DNA from: an uncultured Eggerthellaceae bacterium
GTDB lineage: Bacteria; Actinomycetota; Coriobacteriia; Coriobacteriales; Eggerthellaceae
Direction of reading: 5' to 3'
Assembly: GCA_934631995.1 (NCBI GenBank)
Contig: CAKTYF010000011.1
Location: 1 to 30,157, forward strand
Length of the DNA stretch: 30,157 bases
The stretch's first letter is position 1, and each line of letters starts with the position of its first letter. Position numbers and translations under genes: made by a program. The notes beneath the pieces are model-generated. The model made no database searches. It was given only the letters and a program-made list of their open reading frames with translations, and was not told where the DNA came from. This document shows, piece by piece, positions 7,893 to 16,259 of the stretch.

Positions 7893-9429
7893 AGCGCCGT
7901 GCTCCTTCTTCGTGCTTGTGATGTGCGCTCTCTATGATACCTGATTGCGCGGGCAGTGAGCGATTTGCACCGAGCGGTGCGCTTGCTTCAATGATGAACG
8001 GTTTAACCGAGATAACGCGCAGCGTTCCCTGAATTTCTTCCATGGCGGCGCGCATCAAGGGGAAGCCGCTGCCTTCGCGCATGTCTTCGCGGCCGTGTGC
8101 TCCATCGTTTTCAACGGTGAGTACCGCTTGCCCGTCTTTTTCCAAGAAGCGCACAATGACGCGTTTCGCACGCCCGTGTTTGGCGGCGTTCGTGGCGGCT
8201 TCGCGGATGATTTTTACGAAAGCACTGGCCACCAAGGGGTTTTCGGGGAGCATTCCTTGCGTTTCAAGCGTGATGCCAATCAGGGAGAAGGCCGATTCTA
8301 CGGAAGAAAGGTGCGCCACGCTTTCATTGATGGTGGGAATTTCTTCGGGCTCAGTCAAATCATCGATGATGTGACTCAAGAGTTCAGTTATCTGCGCCAA
8401 GTGCTTTTCGTCAAGGTCGTCGTCTTCCAGGTAGCGGTGCAAAATGGACAAGCGCTGCCCAATGGTGTCGTGCACGCGCGCTTTCATGTGCAGGATTGCT
8501 TCGTTGTGCGCCACCCGAGCAACGTTGGAAATGGATTTCGTGAGTTCGGCGTTTGACGTTTCAAGCAAATGGTTCGTGTAGGCAAGCTGGGCGTTAAGCG
8601 CCTCTTGCTCGGTTACGTCAAGAGCCACCATGCGCCGGTATTCCTTCTTGCCCAAAATCACGCGGTCGCGTACAAAAAGACGCGTCTCATCAGGAGGAAT
8701 TTGCAAGCGGATGCCTTCGGGAAGCAGCGCATCAAGGGGTGTTTCTTCTTTTTTGGCAATTTCTTCCAAGTCGTTCCACATGGTGCGCGTCTCGGTAAGA
8801 TCCGTTGCGAATCCCAGCGAAGTCAGACACGAGCGCATGGTGTCGTTCATGAAAAGGATACGGCCGTCGTCACCCGCGCAGATAACGCCTTCGGGCAGGG
8901 TGTTAACGGCGCTTACCACCGAAAGATTTGTGACCGTTTGGGAGAACCCCTGCTTATCGGTTGCAAGACCGCTGGTCACGCGGAAGAACATATAGCACGC
9001 ATCGGCGATGAGCAGGTACACGCTTGCCTCGCCAAGCTGCGCGGTAAGGGGTGGCGTGCAAAGTACCAGCAAAATGCACTCGATGGCGCAGCAGCATTTT
9101 CTGCCCCGGTTCTCTTCTTTTGCGAACAGGTAGGCGGCAATCAAGGCGCCTGCTATGTTCACCCAGAGTAACATTTCAATGGGAATCGTTACTGCTTTCA
9201 AGCGAAGAATCGCAATGCCATAGCCGGCGTGAAGGGAATTTGCCGTTGCCGCGCCCATGACCAGGTGGAAGAACAAAAGCAGCTCGTAACACGCGCGGAT
9301 CCAAGTGCCGCGGGTGTCGCGACGGCACATGACCAGTAACGCATGGAGCGCCTGTCCCGCGCAGAGCAGGTAAAATATGATGACAAGCAGAATTGCGGTG
9401 GGGAGTTTCGCGCCGAATAGGAAGCTCAT
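7885..9429 (-). CDS. Membrane sensor histidine kinase (NarX/DesK type)
   Basis: A 514-aa protein. The first ~165 residues contain about five hydrophobic helices (ILLVIIFYLLCAGQALHALLV and following). A PAS-like segment (LPEGVICAGDDGRILFMNDTM) follows, then a coiled stretch. The dimerisation/phosphoacceptor motif is KARVHDTIGQRLSILHRYL, where His is the likely phosphorylation site, as in HisKA_3 kinases. The HATPase domain has an N-box (IIREAATNAAKHGRAKRV) and G-boxes (VENDGAHG...GSGFPLMRAAMEEIQG). ATG 9429 is preceded by AGGAGG that lies within the last codons of the upstream gene. It should phosphorylate the LuxR-type regulator encoded next. The signal is unknown. Confidence 0.88.
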   Translation of the reverse strand: MSFLFGAKLPTAILLVIIFYLLCAGQALHALLVMCRRDTRGTWIRACYELLLFFHLVMGAATANSLHAGYGIAILRLKAVTIPIEMLLWVNIAGALIAAYLFAKEENRGRKCCCAIECILLVLCTPPLTAQLGEASVYLLIADACYMFFRVTSGLATDKQGFSQTVTNLSVVSAVNTLPEGVICAGDDGRILFMNDTMRSCLTSLGFATDLTETRTMWNDLEEIAKKEETPLDALLPEGIRLQIPPDETRLFVRDRVILGKKEYRRMVALDVTEQEALNAQLAYTNHLLETSNAELTKSISNVARVAHNEAILHMKARVHDTIGQRLSILHRYLEDDDLDEKHLAQITELLSHIIDDLTEPEEIPTINESVAHLSSVESAFSLIGITLETQGMLPENPLVASAFVKIIREAATNAAKHGRAKRVIVRFLEKDGQAVLTVENDGAHGREDMREGSGFPLMRAAMEEIQGTLRVISVKPFIIEASAPLGANRSLPAQSGIIESAHHKHEEGARRYD

Positions 9430-9434
9430 AGACG

Positions 9435-11195
9435 TTAGGCCTCCTGTCCGACTATCAGGTCAAGCGATGCGCTTGCTTTCGAAATGGAAAGCGAGAACTC
9501 ATCGCCACGTGCAGTTAAAGTATCGTGAAGTTCTTTGAGTGCTTCTTCGAAATGCGCGTTTAAAGCGCGATCTGCCTCAAGGGCGGCACGCATCTGCGCT
9601 TTGCCAGGCCCGGCATCGCGCACGAAGAGCATGAGGATGGGGGATTGCGCTGCGAATGCCGCTGCCGCGAAATCGTACAGGCAATCGTACAAGACGCTTA
9701 CCGTTGTGGCGGGAAGAACTTGCGCCGTTTCAACAAGAGCAGCGCAATCGATATTGAGAGAGCGCAGGTCAGACGCTGTTTCGTTGAAAACCAGCTCCAG
9801 GCGCTCGCGATTGAAATCGGGGTCGCTCTTCTCCGCAAGAATCAAGCCGCCCTTGCGCTTGCAGTAAGCCACCAGCAGCTTCACTTCCATCAGACTCTCG
9901 CGGCGTGCCTCGCGCGAGGTCGTATCGTTTTCCTGGGGAAGGTTGTCCAGCAGCTCTTTGATGCGCCGCGTTTTGCTTGAAAGAGATCGCTCGATTTCTT
10001 CGAAAAGCTCGCGGCTGCTTGTTTGCCGGTATAGGTTGCGTTTCACTTCGTGGTCGTGCGCGAGTATCGCGTTCGTGCGTCTGAGCGTTTCTTGCTGCTG
10101 GTACAGTTCTTCGCGCCGCTTATCAATGGCCGAAGTGTCCTCGGCCAAAAGCGCGCAGCCGCCTGTGATGGCGTAGAGCTTGTAGACGGTTGAGGGCACG
10201 CGTGAGGTGCGGTACAGCGCCGTGCCCGCGTGGAGGACGGCAATTGTTTTGAGCGCCTGCTTGACCTCAGGTTTCAAAGGCAGCGCGCAGTTGGTTTGCA
10301 TCACCACATCGCGATCAAGAGACAGAATTTTCAAATCGAACGGCAACTTGGTGAAGAAGTACTCGTAACGTCTATACGAAGGGAATATTCCCAAGTCAAG
10401 CGATAATTCGAGCGAAACTACGATCAATGTTGTGCAAACCAGGGCAATGTTGGTGGAGAAAAGCGCCGTATTTCTGAGTACGTAAAGCGCGGTATAAGCA
10501 CCCCCAATGCCGACAATGACTAAGAGCGGCGCGAAGGCGCTGTGTAACTGGCGGCGTGCGGCGGGAACAGCCACTGCGAAAAAGCATATGTATTGTGCAA
10601 CTTGCAGCACAATGGCTACCCAATAGGCCCAGTTGTACGTGTAATGCCCGCTCCAGTGGGGGTCGGCGAAGTCAAACGCGAACGCGAAATGGTGGAAGTT
10701 GTTGGTAAGTATCACCAGCACAATCGCTGCATCCAAGACGAAGGCGGCAATCAGCAGATTGCGGCAAAGGGGCTTTCCGTCAATGGCTGCCGCGCGGCAC
10801 GCGCTTGCCATGATGAGCGCAGGAATAAACTGCATGGGAATATAGTACATGTACCACAGCACGGCAGAGATGCGATCATGTTCAACGGGGTAGCGTACCA
10901 GAACAACAAGCAACCAGAACAGAAGCAAGGCAGATATAAGGGTGATGTTTCTCTTGATTATAGCGTCTGAACAGCGCAAATAGACACTGAAACACCATGC
11001 GGTAACCGCGGCACCCGAAAGAATCATCAGGCCCGATGTGTTCGAAGGGCCCGTGCCAATGTAGCCATCGGGAAGCAGTGCCATTCCGGGAAGCAACTCA
11101 GCAATCACCAGGATGGCTGCAAGAACGCAGGCCAGGCCAGCGCATATGGTGCGCGTTCGCTTCAGGGCGGATTGGTCTGCGGGTTGCCTGTTCAC
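9435..11195 (-). CDS. 7TM histidine-kinase-like protein lacking recognisable ATP-binding boxes
   Basis: A 586-aa protein with about eight hydrophobic helices in the first 270 residues (TICAGLACVLAAILVIAEL, LISALLLFWLLVVLV, YWVAIVLQVAQYICFFAVAV and others), similar to the 7TM sensory region of histidine kinases. Then come a small alpha/beta segment (HAGTALYRTSRVPSTVYKLY) and a coiled-coil helix (AILAHDHEVKRNLYRQTSSRELFEEIE) at the position of a dimerisation helix. Where an N-box would be expected the sequence is VSVLYDCLYDFAAAAFA, without the conserved Asn, and no G-boxes follow. It is probably an inactive kinase-like sensor. It lies 5 bp upstream of the active kinase and contributes its ribosome site. 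The GTG start at 11195 has a poor ribosome site and is uncertain. Confidence 0.72.
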   Translation of the reverse strand: MNRQPADQSALKRTRTICAGLACVLAAILVIAELLPGMALLPDGYIGTGPSNTSGLMILSGAAVTAWCFSVYLRCSDAIIKRNITLISALLLFWLLVVLVRYPVEHDRISAVLWYMYYIPMQFIPALIMASACRAAAIDGKPLCRNLLIAAFVLDAAIVLVILTNNFHHFAFAFDFADPHWSGHYTYNWAYWVAIVLQVAQYICFFAVAVPAARRQLHSAFAPLLVIVGIGGAYTALYVLRNTALFSTNIALVCTTLIVVSLELSLDLGIFPSYRRYEYFFTKLPFDLKILSLDRDVVMQTNCALPLKPEVKQALKTIAVLHAGTALYRTSRVPSTVYKLYAITGGCALLAEDTSAIDKRREELYQQQETLRRTNAILAHDHEVKRNLYRQTSSRELFEEIERSLSSKTRRIKELLDNLPQENDTTSREARRESLMEVKLLVAYCKRKGGLILAEKSDPDFNRERLELVFNETASDLRSLNIDCAALVETAQVLPATTVSVLYDCLYDFAAAAFAAQSPILMLFVRDAGPGKAQMRAALEADRALNAHFEEALKELHDTLTARGDEFSLSISKASASLDLIVGQEA

Positions 11196-11498
11196 GTTGG
11201 GGTCCGTTCTGTGCTGCTCGGAGGCGCAGGATTGCCTGCCTGCCGTCTTTTTCTTCTGTTTCAGTATATCGCGAACAGCCGCATGAGGTGGGGATAAACG
11301 GGGATAGTGCGAGTTAAGTTTTTCGGGAGCAGGGCCGCATTGGGCTCCTTGTGGGCCGGCCGCGATGCGGGAAAAGAACGCCTGGGTTAACCGTTTTCCA
11401 ATGAATCTGAATTTTGATTACGCCGAGGCCAGGCGATCATTGCTCACTGCGGCCAAACTCTTATCGTCATTACGTCAACAATTGCGGTTATTGTCAGT
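11196..11498. other. Intergenic region, promoter side of the signalling cassette
   Basis: 303 bp between the ferredoxin stop and the start of the 7TM gene, both on the minus strand. Composition shifts from GC-rich near 11200 to AT-richer near 11410-11500, marking the step from backbone to accessory DNA. A weak stem (ggagc/gctcc, near 11328-11350) is the only terminator-like structure. No gene recognised. Confidence 0.4.
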
Positions 11499-11774
11499 CT
11501 ATATCGGCTTCTGTTGTTGTGTCATGCTGGCGAATTTCGCATCCATTGGGGTTGACTCTACAGAAAACCTTATTGCTTTGCTTTTGCATTGTTCGATGCA
11601 AAATCCGCATCCAATACATGAATCTGGTTGCATGACACGAACGTTCCTTCCCAATACCGTGAATACCTCTTTCGAGCAGGCCTGTATGCATGCGAAACAT
11701 CGAGTACATGCTTTGGAATCGATTATAGGGTAAATGAAGCTGACAAACGCATCGGGTGACATTGGGGCAGGCAT
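11499..11774 (-). CDS. 2[4Fe-4S] ferredoxin-like protein
   Basis: A 91-aa protein with two classical cluster motifs, C23-x2-C26-x2-C29-x3-C33 (CTRCFACIQAC) and C53-x2-C56-x2-C59-x3-C63 (CIGCGFCIEQC). This is the pattern of bacterial 8Fe ferredoxins that move single electrons in the cytoplasm. An N-terminal extension of about 20 residues and a polar tail flank the core. Its ATG shares one base with the stop of the LuxR regulator gene and has AAAGGA upstream, so it is co-translated with the regulator. The likely partner is the molybdoenzyme diverging from the regulator, which lacks a ferredoxin gene next to it; that pairing is inferred. Confidence 0.88.
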   Translation of the reverse strand: MPAPMSPDAFVSFIYPIIDSKACTRCFACIQACSKEVFTVLGRNVRVMQPDSCIGCGFCIEQCKSKAIRFSVESTPMDAKFASMTQQQKPI

Positions 11775-13231
11775 CAGCTCTTCCTTTCCACATGATTATC
11801 TACAAGCGTAATAAGCTCTTGCCGAGAATGAACGTCTAGCTTTTGGTAGATGTGAACCGTATGGGCTTTTACGGTGTGAGGCGAGATGCAGAGTGCTTCT
11901 TGGATAACAGATGAGCTGCGACCTTTTGCCAACAGGTGAAACACTTCTTGTTCCCTTGGAGTCAAGTCGAATTCTTCACCGACTTGATTGCAAGCCTCAA
12001 TCCAGCCGTCACGCGTTTTGGAGTCTTCCTCGTATTCGACTTCAGGAGCGTAGACTTTGAAAGCGGGTATACCGGCAATGATAATCCCAATAACCAAGCC
12101 TAACGCAATAAGTATCGATGCAGCCATCACAAGCTGTTCGGAAAAGCCGAAAGCCGAAACTGTGACAACGAAGAATACTCGACCGATGGCCATGCCCAAG
12201 CAAAGAAACGCTCTGCCAAAGCCAAATGCCATCACAGGATTATGATTGTGCGAGAGCTCCGACAACGTGAGCCAGTTGACGATGTCGTAGCACGAGAAGC
12301 CGAGTAAAACTGCCATACAGCTAAAGAATCGGAGCGAGTCCGAATCAAATGGGAGAAGCAATAACCCGACCGCTACGAACATCAGCAACCACCATTGCGT
12401 CGTCGAAAGATTTAGCTTTTCCCTGAACTTGACAACCAGGACCGTGACGAGTGCTCCCGCTGCAAGGTAAACAACCCGTCGACCTTCAATGAATTCCTGA
12501 TTGACGTCAAGGTAACTAGCGACGGCAGACGTGTAGCCGAAGGCGATGCTGTACAACAACATGGTAATGAAGTAGAAAACCGTATCTCTGGGCACCTTTT
12601 TCGAAAAGACGACCTTGAATGGATTCGATGTATCAGATGAGTGTTTCTTGGCGGATGCAAAGCTCATGGGTATGCTCCATGAGAGGAAGCAAGCCATAGC
12701 GAGAAGACCGCATTTAGAAAACTCGATTACTGCGGCATCGTTATTCACAACGAGTGCATAGATAAGGCCTGAAACCAACAATGCCGCTGCTGCAGTGAGG
12801 CCAGCACGAACCTTCTTGAGAGTTGAGAAGTATAAGCCGATCTTGAGCAGGATCGAAGACGTCGAAACGCCGCTTGAAATCCAGCTTACTAATGCAATCG
12901 AAAGGGAGCTCGGCGCAAAGAAACTCGCTATGGTCAGGCCGATATAAATCGTAGTCGATAGCATCATGACAATCAGCATGATTCTATTGCCACGCTCTGA
13001 AGAGAGCTGCCGGTGAAACGCTCCGTAGAATAGAAACGCGACACCCATCGATCCAATTCCAGATAGAAGGAAAACCGAATCGGAGAAGGCGTCGGTAACG
13101 TTGGCTCCATAGGGGCCAGAGAACGCAAGCAGCGCCCACGCCCAATCAAACGCCATTGCGAGCAAGCCGAAAAGGAGACCGGCTTCTGTCGGAAAGCTAT
13201 CCTTAAAGTTCAGCTCATGCTTCTCTTCCAA
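11774..13231 (-). CDS. LuxR-family regulator with 12-helix membrane domain
   Basis: A 485-aa protein. About 12 hydrophobic helices fill residues 20-400 (for example GLLFGLLAMAFDWAWALLAF, IMLIVMMLSTTIYIGLTIASFF, ILIALGLVIGIIIAGIPAF), with an MFS-like spacing. The C-terminal 65 residues are a LuxR-type HTH: LTPREQEVFHLLAKGRSSSVIQEALCIS and HTVKAHTVHIYQKLDV. This architecture is common in Eggerthellaceae, where such proteins adjoin redox-enzyme genes and are thought to sense the substrate at the membrane. I chose TTG 13231 because AGGAGG (13241-13246) lies 9 bp upstream; the TTG at 13261 has no site. The gene diverges from the molybdoenzyme at 13516 and overlaps the ferredoxin by one base. Confidence 0.88.
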   Translation of the reverse strand: MEEKHELNFKDSFPTEAGLLFGLLAMAFDWAWALLAFSGPYGANVTDAFSDSVFLLSGIGSMGVAFLFYGAFHRQLSSERGNRIMLIVMMLSTTIYIGLTIASFFAPSSLSIALVSWISSGVSTSSILLKIGLYFSTLKKVRAGLTAAAALLVSGLIYALVVNNDAAVIEFSKCGLLAMACFLSWSIPMSFASAKKHSSDTSNPFKVVFSKKVPRDTVFYFITMLLYSIAFGYTSAVASYLDVNQEFIEGRRVVYLAAGALVTVLVVKFREKLNLSTTQWWLLMFVAVGLLLLPFDSDSLRFFSCMAVLLGFSCYDIVNWLTLSELSHNHNPVMAFGFGRAFLCLGMAIGRVFFVVTVSAFGFSEQLVMAASILIALGLVIGIIIAGIPAFKVYAPEVEYEEDSKTRDGWIEACNQVGEEFDLTPREQEVFHLLAKGRSSSVIQEALCISPHTVKAHTVHIYQKLDVHSRQELITLVDNHVERKS

Positions 13232-13515
13232 CTCTTTACCCCTCCTGTTTACCCAGTTCAATGACTATAGCCCGTTCTAGGTTATTCCCCAGCGCCCCAA
13301 AATAGCCCGTTATGCCCGTCGCCTTCCTTCCTCAATAGGCACCCCGCGGTGATGTAGATGCTTCTGGCGTTCTGCATAGTCATGGCCAGAATCTCTGAAC
13401 TCCTGGTTTCGCGAGTACGAAAGGTCAGGAAGACGAAAGCGTCTTTCGAGAGTTACGAAGCGCGTAGAAAGGAGGTAAGGCGCTTCTTAGACATTATTAC
13501 ACGAAAGGGGAATCT
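13232..13515. promoter_or_regulatory. Divergent promoter region, LuxR regulator / molybdoenzyme
   Basis: 284 bp between divergent starts. The 10-bp sequence atagcccgtt occurs twice in the same orientation (13267-13276 and 13302-13311, 35 bp apart), a possible regulator binding pair close to the regulator's own promoter. A 6-bp stem with 3-nt loop (cgaaag/ctttcg, near 13434-13448) lies in the likely leader of the molybdoenzyme, and an unused AAGGAGG sits near 13470. I could not assign convincing -35/-10 boxes. Confidence 0.45.
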
Positions 13516-16200
13516 ATGTCAGTTGAAGAGAAAAGTGGCCTCGCTGGCAATGTGAGCGAGAACGATGTCAGGAACAACGTCAAAGACGAGAATGGCATCC
13601 TGTGGAAGAAGGTCCGTTGTTTTTTCTGTCAGGCCCATTGTCCGCTTTATGTCGGCACTGACGAGAATGGTGTCATCGTAGAAGTGAAGGCGCTCAACCA
13701 GCAAGCGGAGGTTTGTGAACGAAGAGGCGAGGGGGGTGAGAAGTTCATCCGAGTGCATTACCATCCCAAGCGCGTCAACCATGTCTTGAAAAGGGTTGGG
13801 CGACGCGGAGAGGACAAGTGGGAAGAGATTTCCTACGACCAGGCTCTTTCTGAGGTTGCCCAGAAACTGGCTGATCTGAAAGAGAAATATGGGCCGGAAA
13901 CGCTCGTTGTTGCTGAGGGCACTTACCGTTCGGATCACCTATGGGCTCGCAGCCGTTTTACAAACCTGTTCGGCAATCCTGGCAACATTATCGACCCAGG
14001 TACGATTTGTTGGTGTTGGACGTATACGTTGAACATGTCGATGGTCGGTTGGCCGATAGAGCAGACCGTCCCACCGTCTGCGCCAATGGCGAATACCCAG
14101 GTATTTTGGGGCAAACGAATCACAGAGGCGGGAACACCGCGTGGGTTCATGTGGCAAGTTATGCGTTCTTCCGTCGACAGGCCTTCCAACCCGGGTAAGT
14201 TCATTTGCATCGACCCGCAAGCCACCGTTGAAGCTTGCGAGTCAGATGTATATCTGCCCATCAATCCAGGCACTGACCTCTACATGCAGCTCACTTGGTG
14301 TAACTACATTATTCAAAACGAGCTGTATGACAAGGATTTCCTGTCGTATTGGACGAACGCTCCTTTCCTGATGAATAAGCGCACGCGAAAGCTCGTGCGC
14401 GCATCTGAGATTGATGGGTCGTATGAAAACGGAGACTTCATTGCCGCCAACGAACTTGATGGATCGATTGTTCACTGGTGTTCTGATGAGAATAAATGGT
14501 ACGAGAGCTGCGAGGTTAAACCGGTACTCTCAGGCGCTTTTGAAGTTACATTATCTGACGGTAGTGTGATTGAGTGCATCACCGCATTTGATGCGATTGC
14601 CGAACGTCTGTCTGGCTACACTCTCGACGAATGCTCGAGGATTTGCGGCGTCAGAGCGCAACGAATCAAAGATGCAGTTCATCTCTTCGCGACAAACGGT
14701 CCTGCTTCTATTGGCTGGGGAATTGGCGGAGGCGAGCAGGCGGGCGCCAACGCAACATACACCGGCGTTGCTAAAACGTGGTTGCGAATACTTACCGGAA
14801 ACATCGACAACCCAGGCGGCGAGGCAATTGGCGATCCGGGGTTTCTTGAGCCTGATGGGTCGAAAAAGTTCCCAGTCAGGGATTCTGAACTTGAACTCTC
14901 AGAGTTCGTTTCGCAGGAAGCTCGCGAAAAGTTCCTCGGAAATGACACCTACAAGGTCATGAGCTGGAAGGGCTTCGATCCAATCGACAAGTGTTACAGG
15001 AAGATGTGGGACATACCCCGCCCGATGATGCATCAGCTCCTCGTTACACCTCCGCTTGTCTGGGATGCAATCCTGGAAGAAAAGCCTTATCCGGTCAAAG
15101 CGATGATTGCGTGGAGCTCGAACATTCTTGCGTGGGCCCCGAACACAAAGCGCGTGTATGAGGCTCTGAAAGCCCTAGACCTCCTCGTTGTCGTTGACTA
15201 CTGGAAGACGCCGACTGCAGCGCTGGCGGATTACATCTTCCCGGCTGCCGACTCGCTAGAACGCCCGATGGCAACCACTTGCGAGGATGCTTTCGATTTC
15301 ATTGAGGTCGGGGATCGCGGTGCTCAACCCGTCGGCGACCGAAAGACCGATTATGAGTTCTTCCGCGGGCTCGGAATCAGGCTCGGTCAGGAAGAATACT
15401 GGCCGTGGGAAGAGTACGAAGACGTTGTAGCTCACAGGGTCGAGCGTGCAGGCTTCACGTATGAAGAGGCGTGCGAGAAGATGATAGTCGGGAACTCCAA
15501 GCTTGACTTTTACAAGTATGGCAAGACTCTTCCCAATGGGCAGATCCGCGGTTTTGCGACGATGTCGCGAAAGGCAGAAATCTATCCCACCTTACTAGAA
15601 GATCTCGGCTATGACCCACTCCCTACATATCGAGAGCCTGCGGAAACTCCGCTTGGAAACCCAGAGCTTGCAAAAGAGTATCCGCTCCGATTGACGACCG
15701 GCGGACGTTTCGTTCCGATGTTCCATTCGGAGTTCCGCGTGCCTGGATACGGCATGCGTTCTATGTGGCCATGGCCGACATGCCAGATTAACGTCACCGA
15801 CGCAAGAGACCTTGGGATTCGCGATGGAGATTGGGTTTGGATTGAGACAAAACGAGGACGCATACGTCAGAAGGCAAAACTAGAGTTTAGCCTGAAGCAA
15901 GGCGTCGTGTCTATCCAGCCGAGTTGGTGGTATCCGGAGCTTCCCGCAGAAGAGCCTTGGTCGCAAGGCATTTTCGAGTCAAATGCAAATGTTCTAACCA
16001 ACGACTCTTACGAGGTCATCGACGAGATGTCTGGCCAATGGGTTGCAAGGGGGATGTTATGCAAGGTCTACCCGTGCATTGATCCAGCAGACCGTTCTGA
16101 CACCGAGGCTCCAGCATCTGATTTCCTCGGCGCATCAAAACGGTCGTTCTTCGAGAACGAATACAAGCATCTGAGCTTCGCTGAAGCAAAGAAGCTTTAA
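13516..16200 (+). CDS. Molybdopterin-dependent oxidoreductase, cytoplasmic (DMSO reductase superfamily)
   Basis: An 894-aa catalytic subunit. The N-terminal [4Fe-4S] motif is C35-x2-C38-x3-C42-x24-C67 (CFFCQAHC...CERRGEG). The following blocks are family-typical: WEEISYDQALSEVAQKL, then GNPGNIIDPGTICWCW, where C165 or C167 is a candidate molybdenum or tungsten ligand. Later come the cofactor-binding blocks IGWGIGGGEQ, VVVDYWKTPTAALADYIFPAADSLER, and the C-terminal cap (LRLTTGGRF, FHSEFR, INVTDARDLGIRDGDWVWI). There is no twin-arginine signal, so it acts in the cytoplasm. The overall style resembles acetylene hydratase and the catechol dehydroxylases of gut Eggerthellaceae; the substrate is unknown. 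ATG 13516 has AAAGGGG 5 bp upstream. It is followed by an MFS transporter and diverges from its probable regulator. Confidence 0.9.
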   Translation: MSVEEKSGLAGNVSENDVRNNVKDENGILWKKVRCFFCQAHCPLYVGTDENGVIVEVKALNQQAEVCERRGEGGEKFIRVHYHPKRVNHVLKRVGRRGEDKWEEISYDQALSEVAQKLADLKEKYGPETLVVAEGTYRSDHLWARSRFTNLFGNPGNIIDPGTICWCWTYTLNMSMVGWPIEQTVPPSAPMANTQVFWGKRITEAGTPRGFMWQVMRSSVDRPSNPGKFICIDPQATVEACESDVYLPINPGTDLYMQLTWCNYIIQNELYDKDFLSYWTNAPFLMNKRTRKLVRASEIDGSYENGDFIAANELDGSIVHWCSDENKWYESCEVKPVLSGAFEVTLSDGSVIECITAFDAIAERLSGYTLDECSRICGVRAQRIKDAVHLFATNGPASIGWGIGGGEQAGANATYTGVAKTWLRILTGNIDNPGGEAIGDPGFLEPDGSKKFPVRDSELELSEFVSQEAREKFLGNDTYKVMSWKGFDPIDKCYRKMWDIPRPMMHQLLVTPPLVWDAILEEKPYPVKAMIAWSSNILAWAPNTKRVYEALKALDLLVVVDYWKTPTAALADYIFPAADSLERPMATTCEDAFDFIEVGDRGAQPVGDRKTDYEFFRGLGIRLGQEEYWPWEEYEDVVAHRVERAGFTYEEACEKMIVGNSKLDFYKYGKTLPNGQIRGFATMSRKAEIYPTLLEDLGYDPLPTYREPAETPLGNPELAKEYPLRLTTGGRFVPMFHSEFRVPGYGMRSMWPWPTCQINVTDARDLGIRDGDWVWIETKRGRIRQKAKLEFSLKQGVVSIQPSWWYPELPAEEPWSQGIFESNANVLTNDSYEVIDEMSGQWVARGMLCKVYPCIDPADRSDTEAPASDFLGASKRSFFENEYKHLSFAEAKKL

Positions 16201-16220
16201 GCCGAATTATACGAATAATT

Positions 16221-16245
16221 GCGCCACCGACCCTGTCGGTGGCGC
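16221..16245 (+). other. Perfect intercistronic hairpin abutting a ribosome site
   Basis: gcgccaccga (16221-16230) and its exact complement tcggtggcgc (16236-16245) form a 10-bp stem with a 5-nt loop. The ribosome site aaggaggtg (16246-16254) of the MFS gene starts at the next base. There is no T-run, so it is not an intrinsic terminator. It may set the ratio of enzyme to transporter by mRNA processing, stability or access to the ribosome site. Confidence 0.75.
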
Positions 16246-16259
16246 AAGGAGGTGAAACA

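Noticed and set aside
13358..13555. Possible leader peptide ahead of the molybdoenzyme
   Set aside because: Overlaps the enzyme start out of frame, lacks a ribosome site and is basic and low in information.
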